Source of the DNA: Sphingobium sp. AP49
GTDB taxonomy: Bacteria > Pseudomonadota > Alphaproteobacteria > Sphingomonadales > Sphingomonadaceae
Direction: 5' to 3'
DNA: 64,000 bases
Assembly: GCF_000281715.2 (NCBI RefSeq)
Contig: NZ_CP124576.1
Span: 2,301,501-2,365,500, forward strand
The position numbers and the translations under genes are program-made. A model generated the notes under the pieces. It was not told the DNA's origin, searched no databases, and was given only the letters and a program-made list of their open reading frames with translations. Below are positions 1 to 10,472 of this stretch, one piece after another; positions within the stretch are counted from its first letter, which is position 1; each line of letters begins with the position of its first letter.

Positions 1-1446
1 CGCGCCATGGGCAAGAAGGTGAAGGCGGAGATGGACGCGCAGCGTTCGCGCTTCGTCGAAGGCTGCGCCAGAAGCGACATCAAACCGGCCAAGGCCAATG
101 AACTGTTCGACTTGATCGACAAGTTCGCCGGCTATGGCTTCAACAAGTCGCACGCCGCCGCCTATGCCCTGCTCGCCTATCAGACGGCGTGGCTCAAGGC
201 GCATTATCCGGCCGAATTCTATGCTGGGTCGATGGCGTTCGATATCCATCTCACGGAAAAACTGACCGTTTTCGTCGACGATATGCGGCGCATGGGGATG
301 ACCTGCCTGCCGCCCGACATCAACCGGAGCGAGGCGGACTTCACCGTCGAGGCGGTGCCGTTCGAGGGGGACGATCCACGCCTGGGCTTTGCCGTGCGCT
401 ATGCGCTGGGTGGCCTCAAGGGCGTTGGCGAGAAGGCGATGGAGCAACTCGTCGCCGAGCGCGCGGCCAGCGGGCCGTTCAAGAGTCTGGACGATCTGGC
501 CGACCGGATCGAGCCGCGCCTGCTCAACCGGCGCCAGCTTGAAAGCCTGGCCGCTGCCGGCGCGTTCGATACCATCCATGCCGATCGGGCCGGGGTGCAT
601 GCCGCCGCCGAAACCATCCTGAGCGTTGCGGCGAGCGCGGCGCAGGCGCGTGAGAGTGGGCAGGGCGGCCTGTTCGGTGATGTCGAGACGCCCCATGCCG
701 ATGTCCGCATTCCGCCGCACCAGGCGTGGACCGTGTCGGACCGCATGGCGCAGGAAAAGGATGCCTTCGGCTTCTATTTCTCGGCGCATCCGGTCGATCG
801 TTTCCGTCATCTGGCTGACGCACGCGGCGCAAAAAGCTATGGCGAAATCTGTTCGCAGCCGATGGGCATGCCTAACGCCGAAGGGCGCGTGATGGGCATC
901 ATGGCGGCGATGGTCGAGGATGTGCGCTGGCGCGAGACGCGGCGCGGCGCCCGCTATGCCAACGCGACCTTTTCCGACCAGAGTGGCCAGTTCCAGGCGA
1001 GCTGTTTCGACGAGGATGCCTGCAAGCAGATCGAGGAAATGGCCCGAGAAGGTGACTGCGCCCTGCTGCATGTCGAACTGGATCGCCTGCCGGGTGAAGA
1101 AACGCCGCGAGTTACGGTGCGGCGGGTCGAACCCTTCCGCGAGATTGCCAATGCCTCCCGCATGGAACTGGTGCTCGATGTCGAGGCGCCGGGCGCGATC
1201 GAGACGCTGGCGGGCATATTGTCGCGCAGTCGCGGCGGACGCTGCGAAGTCTTCGTGCGGGCGCCGATCGGTGATGGTCAGGCGGCGCGGGTCTTTCTAG
1301 GCGACGATTTTACCCTGGGTGCAGATCAGGTCGATGATATCGGCGCAATTCAAGGAATTATCGTTCATAGCTTAAAGCGCATGGAGGCAAAGTCGGACGG
1401 CTATCGCGCCCGTAACCGACGTTCCGTGCTGCGCCTGGTCGGATGA
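1..1446 (+). CDS. dnaE: DNA polymerase III subunit alpha, C-terminal part (5' end outside window)
   Basis: This is the last 481 codons of the replicative polymerase subunit that extends DNA chains in the Pol III holoenzyme. The frame is open from base 1, so the gene begins upstream. The conserved block GYGFNKSHAAAYALLAY near nucleotides 130-180 is typical of the end of the polymerase/fingers region of bacterial DnaE. A helix-hairpin-helix segment (GGLKGVGEKA, about nucleotides 410-440) and an OB-fold (about 880-1130, beginning GRVMGIMAAMVEDV) follow in the usual order. The absence of ImuB or RecA-like neighbours favours the essential DnaE1 over DnaE2, but the diagnostic N-terminal half is missing. 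It converges on the radical-SAM gene with only five bases between the stops. Confidence 0.93.
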   Translation, partial: RAMGKKVKAEMDAQRSRFVEGCARSDIKPAKANELFDLIDKFAGYGFNKSHAAAYALLAYQTAWLKAHYPAEFYAGSMAFDIHLTEKLTVFVDDMRRMGMTCLPPDINRSEADFTVEAVPFEGDDPRLGFAVRYALGGLKGVGEKAMEQLVAERAASGPFKSLDDLADRIEPRLLNRRQLESLAAAGAFDTIHADRAGVHAAAETILSVAASAAQARESGQGGLFGDVETPHADVRIPPHQAWTVSDRMAQEKDAFGFYFSAHPVDRFRHLADARGAKSYGEICSQPMGMPNAEGRVMGIMAAMVEDVRWRETRRGARYANATFSDQSGQFQASCFDEDACKQIEEMAREGDCALLHVELDRLPGEETPRVTVRRVEPFREIANASRMELVLDVEAPGAIETLAGILSRSRGGRCEVFVRAPIGDGQAARVFLGDDFTLGADQVDDIGAIQGIIVHSLKRMEAKSDGYRARNRRSVLRLVG

Positions 1447-1451
1447 GCGTC

Positions 1452-2519
1452 CTAGAATAACTGCATCTGTGCGCCGGCCGGAGGCCGGAACAGGTCGGCG
1501 CGGATGTTGATCCGTTCCTGCCCGAGGCCGGCCTTGCGGCGGGCCTTGGTGAAACGGGTGCGGGTGAGGTCAGCCCAGACGCCCTGGCCCCGCATCCGAC
1601 TGCCGAAGTCCGGATCATTGTCGCGGCCGCCGCGGATGTCGCGGATCAAGGCCATCACCTTGGCGGCGCGATCGGGATAATGAACGTCCAACCAGGCCCG
1701 GAACAGCGGCGCAACCTCATGCGGCAGGCGTACAAGGATATAGTTGACGTCGCGCGCGCCAGCGGTGGCGAGCCGTGCCACCATCTGTTCGATCTCATGG
1801 TCGTTGATCGCCGGTATGATTGGCGACATGTTCGCTGACACCGGGATTCCGGCTTCGGCCAGACGAGTGATCGCGGCGATGCGCCGTTCGGGATGGGGCG
1901 CGCGTGGCTCCAGCGTCCGGGCGATCCGTGGGTCGAGCGTGGTGACCGAGATCATCACCGCGACCAGATTGTCGCGTGCCAGATCAGCCAACAGGTCGAT
2001 GTCGCGCACTATGCGATCCGACTTGGTGGTAATGAAGACCGGATGGCGGCATTCCACCATCACTTCCAATATCTGGCGGGTGATGCGCCAATCCTTTTCG
2101 ATCGGCTGATAGGGGTCGGTATTGGTGCCCATCGCGATCGGCGCGGCTATGTAGCTCCTGCGGGACAATTCACTCCGCAAGAGTGCGGCGGCATCGGGTT
2201 TGGCGAACAGCATGGTCTCGAAATCGAGACCGGGAGACAGGTCATGATAAGCATGGGTCGGCCTTGCAAAGCAGTAGATGCACCCATGCTCGCAACCGGC
2301 ATAAGCATTGATGGACTGGGAAAAGGCGATGTCGGGCGACGCGTTGCGCGAGATGATGGTACGGGGCGTGATCAGCGAGACGCTGGTCCGCAGCTTATGC
2401 GCTGGTCCGTCGATCGCCTCGATGGCATCGAGCCAGTCGCCGTCCGCTTCGCGCGCCGCCAGGTTGAACCGCCTGCTGGCCTGATTATGCGTTGCGCCGC
2501 GTCCCGAAATGGCTGCCAT
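1452..2519 (-). CDS. PA0069-family radical SAM protein (SplB/Rv2578c-like)
   Basis: A 355-residue radical S-adenosylmethionine enzyme with the 4Fe-4S motif C-x3-C-x2-C (CEHGCIYC, residues 76-83) inside the family signature NAYAGCEHGCIYCFARPTH. This family is related to spore photoproduct lyase, and its reaction is not settled. The first ATG of the open frame is at 2540, but that codon lies in a LexA-type box and has no ribosome-binding site. The ATG at 2519 (MAAISGRGATHN) is preferred. The box ends 11 bases before this start, so the gene may be DNA-damage controlled. The family is clear; the substrate is unknown. Confidence 0.85.
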   Translation of the reverse strand: MAAISGRGATHNQASRRFNLAAREADGDWLDAIEAIDGPAHKLRTSVSLITPRTIISRNASPDIAFSQSINAYAGCEHGCIYCFARPTHAYHDLSPGLDFETMLFAKPDAAALLRSELSRRSYIAAPIAMGTNTDPYQPIEKDWRITRQILEVMVECRHPVFITTKSDRIVRDIDLLADLARDNLVAVMISVTTLDPRIARTLEPRAPHPERRIAAITRLAEAGIPVSANMSPIIPAINDHEIEQMVARLATAGARDVNYILVRLPHEVAPLFRAWLDVHYPDRAAKVMALIRDIRGGRDNDPDFGSRMRGQGVWADLTRTRFTKARRKAGLGQERINIRADLFRPPAGAQMQLF

Positions 2520-2529
2520 GGAGCAATAA

Positions 2530-2544
2530 GAACATATCATGAAC
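2530..2544. promoter_or_regulatory. Putative LexA (SOS) box, GAAC-N7-GAAC
   Basis: GAAC at 2530-2533 and again at 2541-2544 with seven bases between, read on the minus strand as GTTCATGATATGTTC. This is the direct-repeat operator known for alphaproteobacterial LexA. It sits between the divergent radical-SAM gene (11 bases from its chosen start) and the YbjN-like gene, beside a TTGACA at 2548-2553 that could be a plus-strand -35 element. The match is exact; function is inferred. Confidence 0.6.
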
Positions 2545-2604
2545 TTATTGACAAGGCCGCTTTGGGGGCGTCATGGCTGAACCCTTGAAAACGGGGGAGA
2601 TATC

Positions 2605-3117
2605 ATGCGTGCTCTTTGGCTGCTTCCGATGCTGATGCTATCCGCGAGCGGAGCGATTGCCGCTACGCCGCCGGCTGATTGCGCCGCCAATCTCGTCTGT
2701 GCGAGCCGGCCGCAATCCGTGGTCGAAGCGCTGCAAGGGGCGGGATACAAGGCGGCGCTCACCAAGAACAAGTCGAGCGGCAATCCGATGATCGAGAGCG
2801 CGGCAAGCGGCTATAATTTTACGGTCTATTTCTATGGCTGCGAAAAGGCGGCGAACTGCAATTCGCTGCAATTCGCGATCAATTTCGCCGATGATGGCGG
2901 CAATACGCCGGAATTGGCCAATAAATGGAACCAGTCCAAACGCTTCATCCAGATGTCGATCGCCGACGACAAGACGCTGGACGTTGCCTACGATGTGAGC
3001 ACCATCGGAGGGCTGAACCAGGACAATTTCGCCGATGTGGTCGATTGGTGGGCGGTGATGCTGGGTGAGCTGGGCAAGTTCTTCAAGGAAAATCCTGCGC
3101 CCACGCTCGAGAAATAG
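2605..3117 (+). CDS. Secreted YbjN-domain protein
   Basis: A 170-residue protein with a signal peptide (residues 1-20, MRALWLLPMLMLSASGAIAA), so it is probably periplasmic. The rest matches the YbjN fold, with a central WNQSKRF segment resembling the N-x-W-N-x-x-x-RF pattern of the family. YbjN proteins are linked to stress and motility phenotypes in enterobacteria, and no enzymatic role is established. Three cysteines (ADC, LVC and the YGCEKAANC pair region) could form a disulfide. The start follows GGGGGAG at about 2592-2598. It is transcribed away from the radical-SAM gene and may share the LexA-box region. Confidence 0.7.
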   Translation: MRALWLLPMLMLSASGAIAATPPADCAANLVCASRPQSVVEALQGAGYKAALTKNKSSGNPMIESAASGYNFTVYFYGCEKAANCNSLQFAINFADDGGNTPELANKWNQSKRFIQMSIADDKTLDVAYDVSTIGGLNQDNFADVVDWWAVMLGELGKFFKENPAPTLEK

Positions 3118-3123
3118 GCGGGA

Positions 3124-3651
3124 TTATCGCTCGGTAAGGCGTGGCATCAGTTCGACGAAGTTACAGGGGCGAAAGCGGCTGTCCAACTGGCTGGCGAGAA
3201 TGCCGTCCCAAGCATCGCGCACCGCGCCGGTCGAGCCGGGCAGGGCGAAGATATAGGTACCGCGCGCGACACAGGCGGTGGCGCGCGACTGAATGGTCGA
3301 GGTGCCGATCGACTGGTAGCTGAGCCATCGGAACAGCTCGCCGAAGCCGGGAATTGGCTTGTCCTGCACCTGGGCCAGCGCTTCGGGCGTGACGTCGCGG
3401 CCAGTTACGCCGGTACCACCGGTGGTCAGGATCACGTCGATCTGCGGATCATCGATCCAGGCATGCAGGCGGGCCACGATGGCGCTGCGATCGTCGGTGA
3501 CGATCAGCCGATCGGCGAGGATATGGCCTGCACCGGTCAGGCGTTCGACAAGCGTGTCGCCGGAGCGATCATCTGCAAGGCTACGGGTATCGGAAACGGT
3601 CAGAATGGCGATGCGAACCGGCAGGAATACGCGCGCTTCGTCAATCGGCAT
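3124..3651 (-). CDS. moaB: Molybdenum cofactor biosynthesis protein B
   Basis: A 175-residue MoaB/MogA-fold protein that acts in molybdopterin metabolism, either adenylating molybdopterin or playing a related role. Family motifs are visible: [12 protein letters not shown] near the N-terminus, [17 protein letters not shown] in the middle, and the C-terminal [14 protein letters not shown]. The frame is open further upstream, but ATG at 3651 ([13 protein letters not shown]) overlaps the stop of the transglycosylase gene as TGATG, which indicates translational coupling and fixes the start. It is the last gene of the UDG-like, slt, moaB run. Confidence 0.92.
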   Translation of the reverse strand: MPIDEARVFLPVRIAILTVSDTRSLADDRSGDTLVERLTGAGHILADRLIVTDDRSAIVARLHAWIDDPQIDVILTTGGTGVTGRDVTPEALAQVQDKPIPGFGELFRWLSYQSIGTSTIQSRATACVARGTYIFALPGSTGAVRDAWDGILASQLDSRFRPCNFVELMPRLTER

Positions 3652-5438
3652 CAGTCGGAGCCGCCGGCGATCATCGCCCGACCATCGGCCTTGCTGAGAC
3701 GCACCAGCTTCACGCCCTTGGCGTTGGGGAAGGTGGGCCACAGGCCCTGCGCCATACCGGTCAGGCAGTCGGCCGTGCCCTTCGCCTGGATCTGGTACAT
3801 CCAGTAATTGCGCATGACGATGTTCACATAAGCGCGGGTTTCATAATAGGGCAGCGATTCGATGAAGAGCAATGGATCGCCCTTGTCCTTCACCTCGCTG
3901 TTCCAGCGTTCCACCGGCAAAGGCCCGGCATTATAGGCGGCCATGACCTTGGGCAGGAGTCCGCCGGTCGCGCTCATGTCGCGCAGCGATTCCAGATATC
4001 GCTGGCCATATTCCATATTGGTCGACGGCACGAACAACTGGGATGCGTTGGCCAAGCCCACGTCGCCGGCCGTTCCGGGACGAACCTGCATCAGGCCCCG
4101 CGCGCCGGCGCTGGACACCACATCCGAACGGAAGCCGGATTCCTGCAGAGTATGGGCATAGATCAGTGCCGGATCGACGCGCCAGCCGCCATCCGGTCGC
4201 CAATCGGGCGCCGGGAAACGCGCAAAGCTGTCGGGCTGCTTACCGGCCGGGCCATTATGGGCCAGCCACAGCTGGGTTTCGGGCAGGCTAAGCGCGCTGG
4301 CAAGACGCAGCAGCGCATCATATTGCGCGGTTCCGCCAATCTTGGCCTGATAGCGCAAGGTTTCGTCGGCGCGGCCCAATTCCCCAATGGCGGCCAGCGC
4401 GATCGCACTGCGGATATTGGGACTGTCCTTGAGCTGGCGCCATTCGCCATCGCCAAAGCGAGCAGCCATCGGCGCGCCGCCCAGGGGCATGCCGAGCGTC
4501 TCGCGTGCCAGCAAGCCGTAGAAGGTCTCGTCCGATCGCGCCGCGACCTTGAGCATATTCTCGACCTTCTCGGCCTCGCCGCAGACCATATAGGCCCGCG
4601 ATGCCCAATAAGCACCGGCCGCCCGCATATCGTCGTTGGCGGCGAGGGCGGCGACGTTGGCAAAGGCCGGCGCAGCCGCGCGGCAATCATTCTGACGCCA
4701 TGCGGCCAGGCCGGTGGTCCAGTGCGCCTGCACCGTCCAGTCGCCCCCGGCGCGGGTTTCGAGCGCCTTGGCCGCCAGCCGGCGCGCATTGAGATCATCG
4801 CTTTCGATATAATAGGCCCAGGCCACGCGCTGGCGCACCTCGGTCAGGCCTTCGGGGGTCAGGCCGGCCTCGCCGGCGGCGAGCAAGCCTTCCGCGCCGG
4901 CGGGATCATCATTCTTCACGAAGGTCTGGATCTGGCCGGACAACGCCTGGGCCAGGATATCGGTCTTGGTGCCGGTGACATATTGGCGGCGCGGAGCAGC
5001 GCCGAGCCACACCATCTTCTGCACCTGCGGCAGCGTGGGGAGGATGGTCGCACCGCGCTTTTGCGCCAGGCGCGACAGTTGATCTGCCTTGGGCAACCAA
5101 GGCGCCTTGTTGATGAGGTCCAGTAATTCAAACAGTTCGACCCGGGGCGAGCCCTTGGCGAGATACAATTCGGACAGGGCCATTGGACGGAGGGCATCCT
5201 GCGCGTCGAGTGCGACGATCATCGCCTTGGCATCGGGCCATTTCTGGTCGCGCAGGGCTGCGAAGATGGCGCTGTAGCGTGCCTTGTCGCCGTCGGACAG
5301 GTGCAGGGGCGACGCCGGCGCGGCGCTGGTGGGAATCTGTGGCAGCGTATTGGCCGTTTCGGCATGGGCGGGAGCGCCAAGGGCCGCCGCAAGCGACGTC
5401 AGGGCCAGGCAGGATAAACGGGTCGCGGCGCGAATCAC
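3651..5438 (-). CDS. slt: Soluble lytic murein transglycosylase
   Basis: A periplasmic enzyme of about 595 residues that cleaves peptidoglycan glycan strands to 1,6-anhydro-muropeptides. It has a signal peptide ending near APAHA, a long alpha-helical superhelix region, and a C-terminal SLT domain. The catalytic Glu is residue 433 in LQESGF, followed by [15 protein letters not shown] and a PYYETRAYV segment. The GTG start at 5438 overlaps the TGA of the upstream gene (GTGA) and has AGGA about nine bases before it. It is therefore preferred over an in-frame ATG at 5480. Confidence 0.92.
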   Translation of the reverse strand: MIRAATRLSCLALTSLAAALGAPAHAETANTLPQIPTSAAPASPLHLSDGDKARYSAIFAALRDQKWPDAKAMIVALDAQDALRPMALSELYLAKGSPRVELFELLDLINKAPWLPKADQLSRLAQKRGATILPTLPQVQKMVWLGAAPRRQYVTGTKTDILAQALSGQIQTFVKNDDPAGAEGLLAAGEAGLTPEGLTEVRQRVAWAYYIESDDLNARRLAAKALETRAGGDWTVQAHWTTGLAAWRQNDCRAAAPAFANVAALAANDDMRAAGAYWASRAYMVCGEAEKVENMLKVAARSDETFYGLLARETLGMPLGGAPMAARFGDGEWRQLKDSPNIRSAIALAAIGELGRADETLRYQAKIGGTAQYDALLRLASALSLPETQLWLAHNGPAGKQPDSFARFPAPDWRPDGGWRVDPALIYAHTLQESGFRSDVVSSAGARGLMQVRPGTAGDVGLANASQLFVPSTNMEYGQRYLESLRDMSATGGLLPKVMAAYNAGPLPVERWNSEVKDKGDPLLFIESLPYYETRAYVNIVMRNYWMYQIQAKGTADCLTGMAQGLWPTFPNAKGVKLVRLSKADGRAMIAGGSD

Positions 5439-6172
5439 GGATGATGTTCCTCGATCAGGCTTTGCAGGGCGTGCCAGCATTCGATCTTCGCAGCCGGCTG
5501 TGTCAGCAGCAGGCGGGGATGGAATGTGGCAACGGCGGACACAATGCCGCCGTCATGGTTAAAGGGGTGTAAACCGGACGTGTCGGGCACGGATCCGGTC
5601 GGAAGCAGGGCACGGATTGTCCTGTCGCCCAGCAGCAGCAGGCGATGGGGTGCGGCAAGATGGACGTGGAGGCGCATGCGATCGGCAACGGTGGCAAGGT
5701 CGCTGGCTTCCACCATGCCGCCGGGCGGGCGGACGGTAAACAGGGATGCCAGCGCGATCGCATCACGGCTGAGGCCGATCGCGCGTAGCATGGCATCGAA
5801 CAGAACGCCGGCGCGATCCGCGAACAGCGTGCCGGCGCCAGCATCGGCCAGATCCGGCATGTCGGTGATCACCATCAGCGGCGCCCGGGCCGGGCCGGTC
5901 GGCAGGATCGGCTGGCCGGGCCAGCGTCGTTCGGGCTGGGCCGAATCCGTGGCAAGCCAGGAAAGAAAGGCGTCGAGCGTCCTGGGCTTGTCGGGAGCGG
6001 GCGGCGCGATCGGTGCAGCGGCACCGGCCAAGCCCGGGGACCGCGCAGAAGCCAGCCGCAGCCAGTTCACCGGCGCTTCCGCTACGGCGCCGTCTACCCC
6101 CGCCAATGCCCACCACGCCAAATAGGCGTGCGGCATCCCGGCTTCAAAGTCCCGCTCAATTCCCCGCATCAT
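5435..6172 (-). CDS. Uracil-DNA glycosylase superfamily protein (degenerate)
   Basis: A 245-residue protein related to family 4/5-type uracil-DNA glycosylases. The Rossmann-like core and a C-terminal HPRLLL block, corresponding to the HPS/A motif, are visible. Two things are odd. The first active-site block, normally GEAPG or GEGPG, reads TDMPD here, and the cysteines that hold a 4Fe-4S cluster in family 4 are not present in the N-terminal half. It may be catalytically altered or a non-glycosylase relative. It heads the operon with slt and moaB. Adjacent ATG codons at 6172 and 6169 leave the exact start open. Confidence 0.7.
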   Translation of the reverse strand: MMRGIERDFEAGMPHAYLAWWALAGVDGAVAEAPVNWLRLASARSPGLAGAAAPIAPPAPDKPRTLDAFLSWLATDSAQPERRWPGQPILPTGPARAPLMVITDMPDLADAGAGTLFADRAGVLFDAMLRAIGLSRDAIALASLFTVRPPGGMVEASDLATVADRMRLHVHLAAPHRLLLLGDRTIRALLPTGSVPDTSGLHPFNHDGGIVSAVATFHPRLLLTQPAAKIECWHALQSLIEEHHP

Positions 6173-6297
6173 TTGCCCTTGGGCCAGAGGTTGACGCGGG
6201 GGTCAAGAATCTTCATCGCGTGAGATGTCAAAACGTTGGAGTAATAAGGCGACTGGATGGACGGGCACGATCCCGCTGGCGCCTTCATGGAGGGATT

Positions 6298-7950
6298 ATG
6301 AGCGAACGGGAATCGATGCCCTATGACATCGTCATTGTCGGCGGGGGACCGGCCGGGCTGTCCGCAGCGATCCGGCTGAAGCAACTGGCGAATGATGCGG
6401 GGCAGGAACTGGCGGTCTGCGTATTGGAGAAGGGGTCGGAAATCGGCGCCCATATCCTGTCGGGCGCGGTCGTCGATCCCAGGGCGCTGGACGAACTGTT
6501 CCCCGAATGGCGCGAGATGGGCTGTTCGCTCGCTGATGTGCCGGTGACCGATAACCAGCATTGGTTGCTGACCAAGGCCGGCAAGATCGCGATGCCGCAT
6601 ATCCTGACCCCCGGCTGGATGCACAATAAGGGCACCTATACCGGTTCGCTGGGTAATCTGTGCCGTTGGCTGGCTGAACAGGCCGAGGGTCTTGGCGTCG
6701 AGATATTCCCAGGCTTTGCCGCCGCTGAGATCCTCTACAATGAGGATGGCAGCGTGAAAGGCGTGGCCACCGGCGACATGGGCATCGCCCGCGATGGCGA
6801 ACGCAAGGGCGACTATCAGCCGGGGCTGGAACTGCACGCCAAATACACCTTCTTTGCCGAAGGCGCGCGCGGCCATCTGACCAAGATCCTCAAGCGCCAG
6901 TTTGAACTGGATGCCGATTGCGAGCCGCAGGTCTATGGCCTGGGCATGAAGGAATTGTGGGACATCGATCCTGCCAAGCATCAGCCTGGCCTTGTCATTC
7001 ATAGTCAGGGATGGCCGTTAACCGACGCATATGGCGGCGGTTTTCTATATCATCAGGCCAATGGACAGGTCGCCCTCGGCTTCGTTGTAGGGCTGGGCTA
7101 TCGCAATCCGCATCTCTATCCGTTCGAGGAATTCCAGCGCTGGAAGCAGCATCCTGAAATTCGCAAGTTCCTGGAAGGGGGGCGCCGCGTATCCTATGGC
7201 GCGCGCGCCATCAACGAGGGCGGTTGGCAGTCGATCCCGAAGCTGGTCTTCCCCGGCGGCGCGTTGATCGGTTGCTCGGCCGGCTTCGTGAACGTGCCGC
7301 GCATCAAAGGCAGTCATACCGCCATGAAATCGGGCATGCTGGCGGCAGAGGCGGCGTTCGAGGCCATCCAGAACGAGCGCGCCCGCGATGTGCTGCATGA
7401 TTATGAGGATCGCCTGCGGTCGAGCTGGATCGCCGACGAACTCAAGCTGGTGAAGAATGCCGAACCGTTGCTGGCGAAGTTCGGCAATACCATCGGCACC
7501 TTGCTGGCGGGCATCGATATGTGGATGCGCACGCTCAAGATCGGCCTGCCCTTCACGCTGAAGCACAAGCCGGACAATGAGAAGATCTGGCGCAAGGACC
7601 AGTGCGAGAAGATCGCCTATCCCAAGCCCGATGGCGTCATCAGCTTTGACCGTCTGTCCTCGGTGTTCCTGTCGAACACCAATCATGAGGAGGACCAGCC
7701 GGTCCATCTGCAGTTGAAGGATCCGTCGATCCCAATTTCCTACAATCTGCCCCTTTATGACGAGCCGGCACAGCGTTACTGTCCGGCTGGCGTTTATGAA
7801 GTGGTCGGGCTGGAAGAGGGCGATCCCCGGTTCCAGATCAACGCGCAGAATTGCGTCCATTGCAAAACGTGCGACATCAAAGATCCGACCCAGAATATCA
7901 ACTGGGTCGTACCCGAGGGCGGCGGAGGACCGAATTATCCGAACATGTAA
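6298..7950 (+). CDS. Electron transfer flavoprotein-ubiquinone oxidoreductase
   Basis: A 550-residue membrane-associated flavoprotein that passes electrons from ETF, reduced by acyl-CoA dehydrogenases, to ubiquinone. The FAD-binding motif [15 protein letters not shown] is at residues 11-25. The C-terminal 4Fe-4S domain shows CPAGVYEV and [13 protein letters not shown], giving the four cluster cysteines, and the protein ends in the conserved [10 protein letters not shown]. The frame stays open far upstream, but ATG at 6298 follows a strong GGAGGG. It would serve fatty-acid and branched-chain amino-acid oxidation and fits the propionyl-CoA genes elsewhere in the window. Confidence 0.95.
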   Translation: MSERESMPYDIVIVGGGPAGLSAAIRLKQLANDAGQELAVCVLEKGSEIGAHILSGAVVDPRALDELFPEWREMGCSLADVPVTDNQHWLLTKAGKIAMPHILTPGWMHNKGTYTGSLGNLCRWLAEQAEGLGVEIFPGFAAAEILYNEDGSVKGVATGDMGIARDGERKGDYQPGLELHAKYTFFAEGARGHLTKILKRQFELDADCEPQVYGLGMKELWDIDPAKHQPGLVIHSQGWPLTDAYGGGFLYHQANGQVALGFVVGLGYRNPHLYPFEEFQRWKQHPEIRKFLEGGRRVSYGARAINEGGWQSIPKLVFPGGALIGCSAGFVNVPRIKGSHTAMKSGMLAAEAAFEAIQNERARDVLHDYEDRLRSSWIADELKLVKNAEPLLAKFGNTIGTLLAGIDMWMRTLKIGLPFTLKHKPDNEKIWRKDQCEKIAYPKPDGVISFDRLSSVFLSNTNHEEDQPVHLQLKDPSIPISYNLPLYDEPAQRYCPAGVYEVVGLEEGDPRFQINAQNCVHCKTCDIKDPTQNINWVVPEGGGGPNYPNM

Positions 7951-9592
7951 GCGCCTGATCCCCATTGTCCTGCTGATGTCGCCAGCCATGGCTGGCGCGT
8001 CGGTCGATCCCGATACGGCGCTGCATGCTTATGCCCGGGCGCGCTTCGCCGATGGCGAGGGCGCGCTGGGGATTGCGGTGGCAAGCTACCGCGCCGCACT
8101 GGCGGACGATCCGGCACGGCTGGAGATTGCGCGCCGCTCCTATGCGCAGGCCCTTGAGAGCGGCGACATGGCGCTGGCCATGCAATCTGCGGCGTTGCTG
8201 GATCAGGCCGGCGCGCTGCCGCGGGACGGAACCCTGTTGCGCATTTGCGCCGCGCTAGGCCGCAAGGACTGGGGCGGGGCGCAGCAGTTGACGGACCGGA
8301 TGGTCGAGGAGGGGAATTTCGCTTTTCTCGCCCCGATCATACGCAGTTGGATTTCGCTGGGCGACCGGCGCTATGCCGCGCCGGTGATCGACGGCAAGGA
8401 CCGCTTTGGGGCACTGGCTGCCCGCTATCTGGATGAACATGTCGCCCTTCAGGCGATCATGCAGCGAGATATCGCTGGCGCAATTGTCGCGATGCGCCGT
8501 GCGGTCGCGTTGCGGAGCTCGGATGATGCCGCCCTGCGCGTGACCTTTGCGGGCCAGTTGGCGGCTCATGGTGAAAGGTCGGCAGCGCTCGACTTCTTGC
8601 CGGAAGGCGATGCGCGTTTCGTCAAGGCCCGCACGGATTTGCTGCGGGGCAAAAAGGCTGGGGTGGCGGGTGCGCCGATCAGTCCAGGCCAGGGATTTGG
8701 CCGCCTGCTGTCGCGCCTGGCGATCGATATCGCTTCAGACCAGACCGGCGCGGCCCTGGGCATTCGCCTGGCCAGGATCGCAACCTTCGCCGATCCTTCG
8801 GGTGCGGAAGCCCATATCGTCGCAGCCCGCCTGCTGGTCGGCGGCGGTTATGCCGCCTACGCCGCGCAAGAAGCGCGGAAAGTGCCGGTCAATGGCTGGT
8901 ACGGCCGACTGGGCCAGGCCGAACTGATCGATGCGCTCGCGGCTGACGGGAACAAGGACGGCGCGATCGTGCTTGCCCGGGCCTTGGCGGCGACACCGGG
9001 GGCGGGTGCGGAGCAACAGGTGCAGTTAGGCCGACTGCTCGCGGATATGGCGGATTATGATGGGGCCGCAGCGGCTTTTCACGCTGCCCAGGCCGACTAT
9101 GCGCCCGATGTCGTACCTTGGGCACTATTGCTGTTCGAGGGAAGCGCGCTGGAGCAGGGAAAGCGCTGGGATGAGGCCCGCGCTGTACTCGAGCGCGCGG
9201 CGAAGATCGCACCGCGCGAACCAGTTGTGCTCAATTATCTTGGCTACGCCCAGATCGAAAGGCGGCAAAATGTGGATGCCGCACTGGAACTGCTGAAAAG
9301 GGCGAGTGCGCTCAAGCCGCAGGATGCGTCGATCACGGATTCGCTTGGGTGGGCGCAATTCGTGACCGGCGATGCCAAGGCCGCAGTTCCCGTGCTGGAA
9401 CGCGCGGCGGCGGGGGCTCCGGCCGATCCCACCATCAACGAGCATCTGGGGGATGCGCTCTGGGTGGTGGGGCGTCGTTATGAGGCGCGCTATGCCTGGC
9501 GCGCGGCATTGGCCGTGGCGGAAGGCGCCGCGATCACCCGTCTGGACGCAAAGACCAGAGAAGGCATGAAGCCGGAATATGCCGCTCCATGA
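7934..9592 (+). CDS. Secreted tetratricopeptide-repeat protein
   Basis: A protein of roughly 550 residues made largely of TPR-like helical pairs, such as [19 protein letters not shown] and the following [20 protein letters not shown]. It begins with a signal-peptide-like stretch ending MSPAMAGA. No ATG, GTG or TTG lies where the signal peptide should start. An ATT at 7934 stands five bases after GGAGG and would give [22 protein letters not shown] as leader. The next ATG, at 7976, would remove the charged end of that leader. The chosen start is therefore tentative. It overlaps the end of the ETF-QO gene; a role in envelope protein assembly is only a guess. Confidence 0.72.
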   Translation: MIRTCKRLIPIVLLMSPAMAGASVDPDTALHAYARARFADGEGALGIAVASYRAALADDPARLEIARRSYAQALESGDMALAMQSAALLDQAGALPRDGTLLRICAALGRKDWGGAQQLTDRMVEEGNFAFLAPIIRSWISLGDRRYAAPVIDGKDRFGALAARYLDEHVALQAIMQRDIAGAIVAMRRAVALRSSDDAALRVTFAGQLAAHGERSAALDFLPEGDARFVKARTDLLRGKKAGVAGAPISPGQGFGRLLSRLAIDIASDQTGAALGIRLARIATFADPSGAEAHIVAARLLVGGGYAAYAAQEARKVPVNGWYGRLGQAELIDALAADGNKDGAIVLARALAATPGAGAEQQVQLGRLLADMADYDGAAAAFHAAQADYAPDVVPWALLLFEGSALEQGKRWDEARAVLERAAKIAPREPVVLNYLGYAQIERRQNVDAALELLKRASALKPQDASITDSLGWAQFVTGDAKAAVPVLERAAAGAPADPTINEHLGDALWVVGRRYEARYAWRAALAVAEGAAITRLDAKTREGMKPEYAAP

Positions 9593-9629
9593 GCTCAATA
9601 TGATAAATTTAATGAGCTTTGATACCCAA

Positions 9630-10472
9630 ATGATTGAAATCGCATATGCCAAGGTCAACCTGGCACTGCATGTCCGGGCGAAACGGCCCGATGGCTTCCA
9701 TGCCCTGGAAAGCCTGTTCATGTTCGCCGAAGACGGCGATGTGCTTCATGCGCGCGCACGTGAAGATGGTGGTCTGACGCTGGTGATGGATGGGCCATTC
9801 GGTAGCCTGCTCGATGCGAATGACGATAATCTCGTGTTGCGCGCCGCCCGATCGCTCCAGATGGCTGCGGGCGTGGGGAGGGGTGCCGACATTTTGCTCG
9901 ACAAACGCTTGCCGGTGGCATCGGGCATTGGCGGCGGGTCCGCCGATGCCGCTGCCACGCTGCGGTTGCTGGCGCGGCTCTGGGCGATCGATCTGGCTCA
10001 AGTCGACCTGCAGGCGATGGCCCTTTCGCTGGGTTCAGACGTGCCGGCCTGCCTTGCGAGCGTGACGCAGATGGTACGAGGGCGGGGAGAGGTGCTGGAG
10101 CCGCAGGAGCCGGTCGGCCTGGCGGGACGGCCCCTGTTGCTCGTCAACCCACGGGTGGGGGTTTCGACGGCCGATGTCTTTGCCGGCTGGGACAGGATCG
10201 ATCGCGGAGCGCTGGATGCCAGCAGCATGGAGGCGCTGGTCCAGGCCGGGCGCAACGACCTTGAGGCACCGGCGCGGGCGCTTGCTCCCGTGATTGGCGA
10301 CATATTGGCTGCGCTGCGGGGCAGTCAGGCGCGGCTGGCGCGGATGTCGGGCTCGGGCGCGACCTGCTTCGCGCTCTTCGATACGACAGCGGACATGGGC
10401 CTGGCGGCAGACAGGCTGCGCCGGGATCATCCAGGCTGGTGGACGATGGAAACGAGGATCAGGACGGTATGA
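9630..10472 (+). CDS. ispE: 4-diphosphocytidyl-2-C-methyl-D-erythritol kinase
   Basis: Phosphorylates CDP-methylerythritol at the 2-hydroxyl in the non-mevalonate isoprenoid pathway. GHMP-kinase features are visible: AYAKVNLALHV at the start, the glycine-rich ATP loop LPVASGIGGGSADAAA, and the C-terminal RMSGSGATCFALF. The start at 9630 (MIEIAYAKVNL) gives 280 residues, close to the 283 of E. coli. In-frame ATGs at 9579, 9600 and 9612 are alternatives, and none has a clear ribosome-binding site. It overlaps the next gene by ATGA, which suggests coupling. Confidence 0.92.
   Translation: MIEIAYAKVNLALHVRAKRPDGFHALESLFMFAEDGDVLHARAREDGGLTLVMDGPFGSLLDANDDNLVLRAARSLQMAAGVGRGADILLDKRLPVASGIGGGSADAAATLRLLARLWAIDLAQVDLQAMALSLGSDVPACLASVTQMVRGRGEVLEPQEPVGLAGRPLLLVNPRVGVSTADVFAGWDRIDRGALDASSMEALVQAGRNDLEAPARALAPVIGDILAALRGSQARLARMSGSGATCFALFDTTADMGLAADRLRRDHPGWWTMETRIRTV

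Noticed and set aside
1..1446. Error-prone DnaE2
   Set aside because: No imuA/imuB neighbours are seen and the C-terminal layout fits the replicative form, though the missing N-terminus prevents a firm exclusion.
4152..5126. Plus-strand open frame opposite slt
   Set aside because: Lies wholly inside the transglycosylase gene and lacks a ribosome-binding site.
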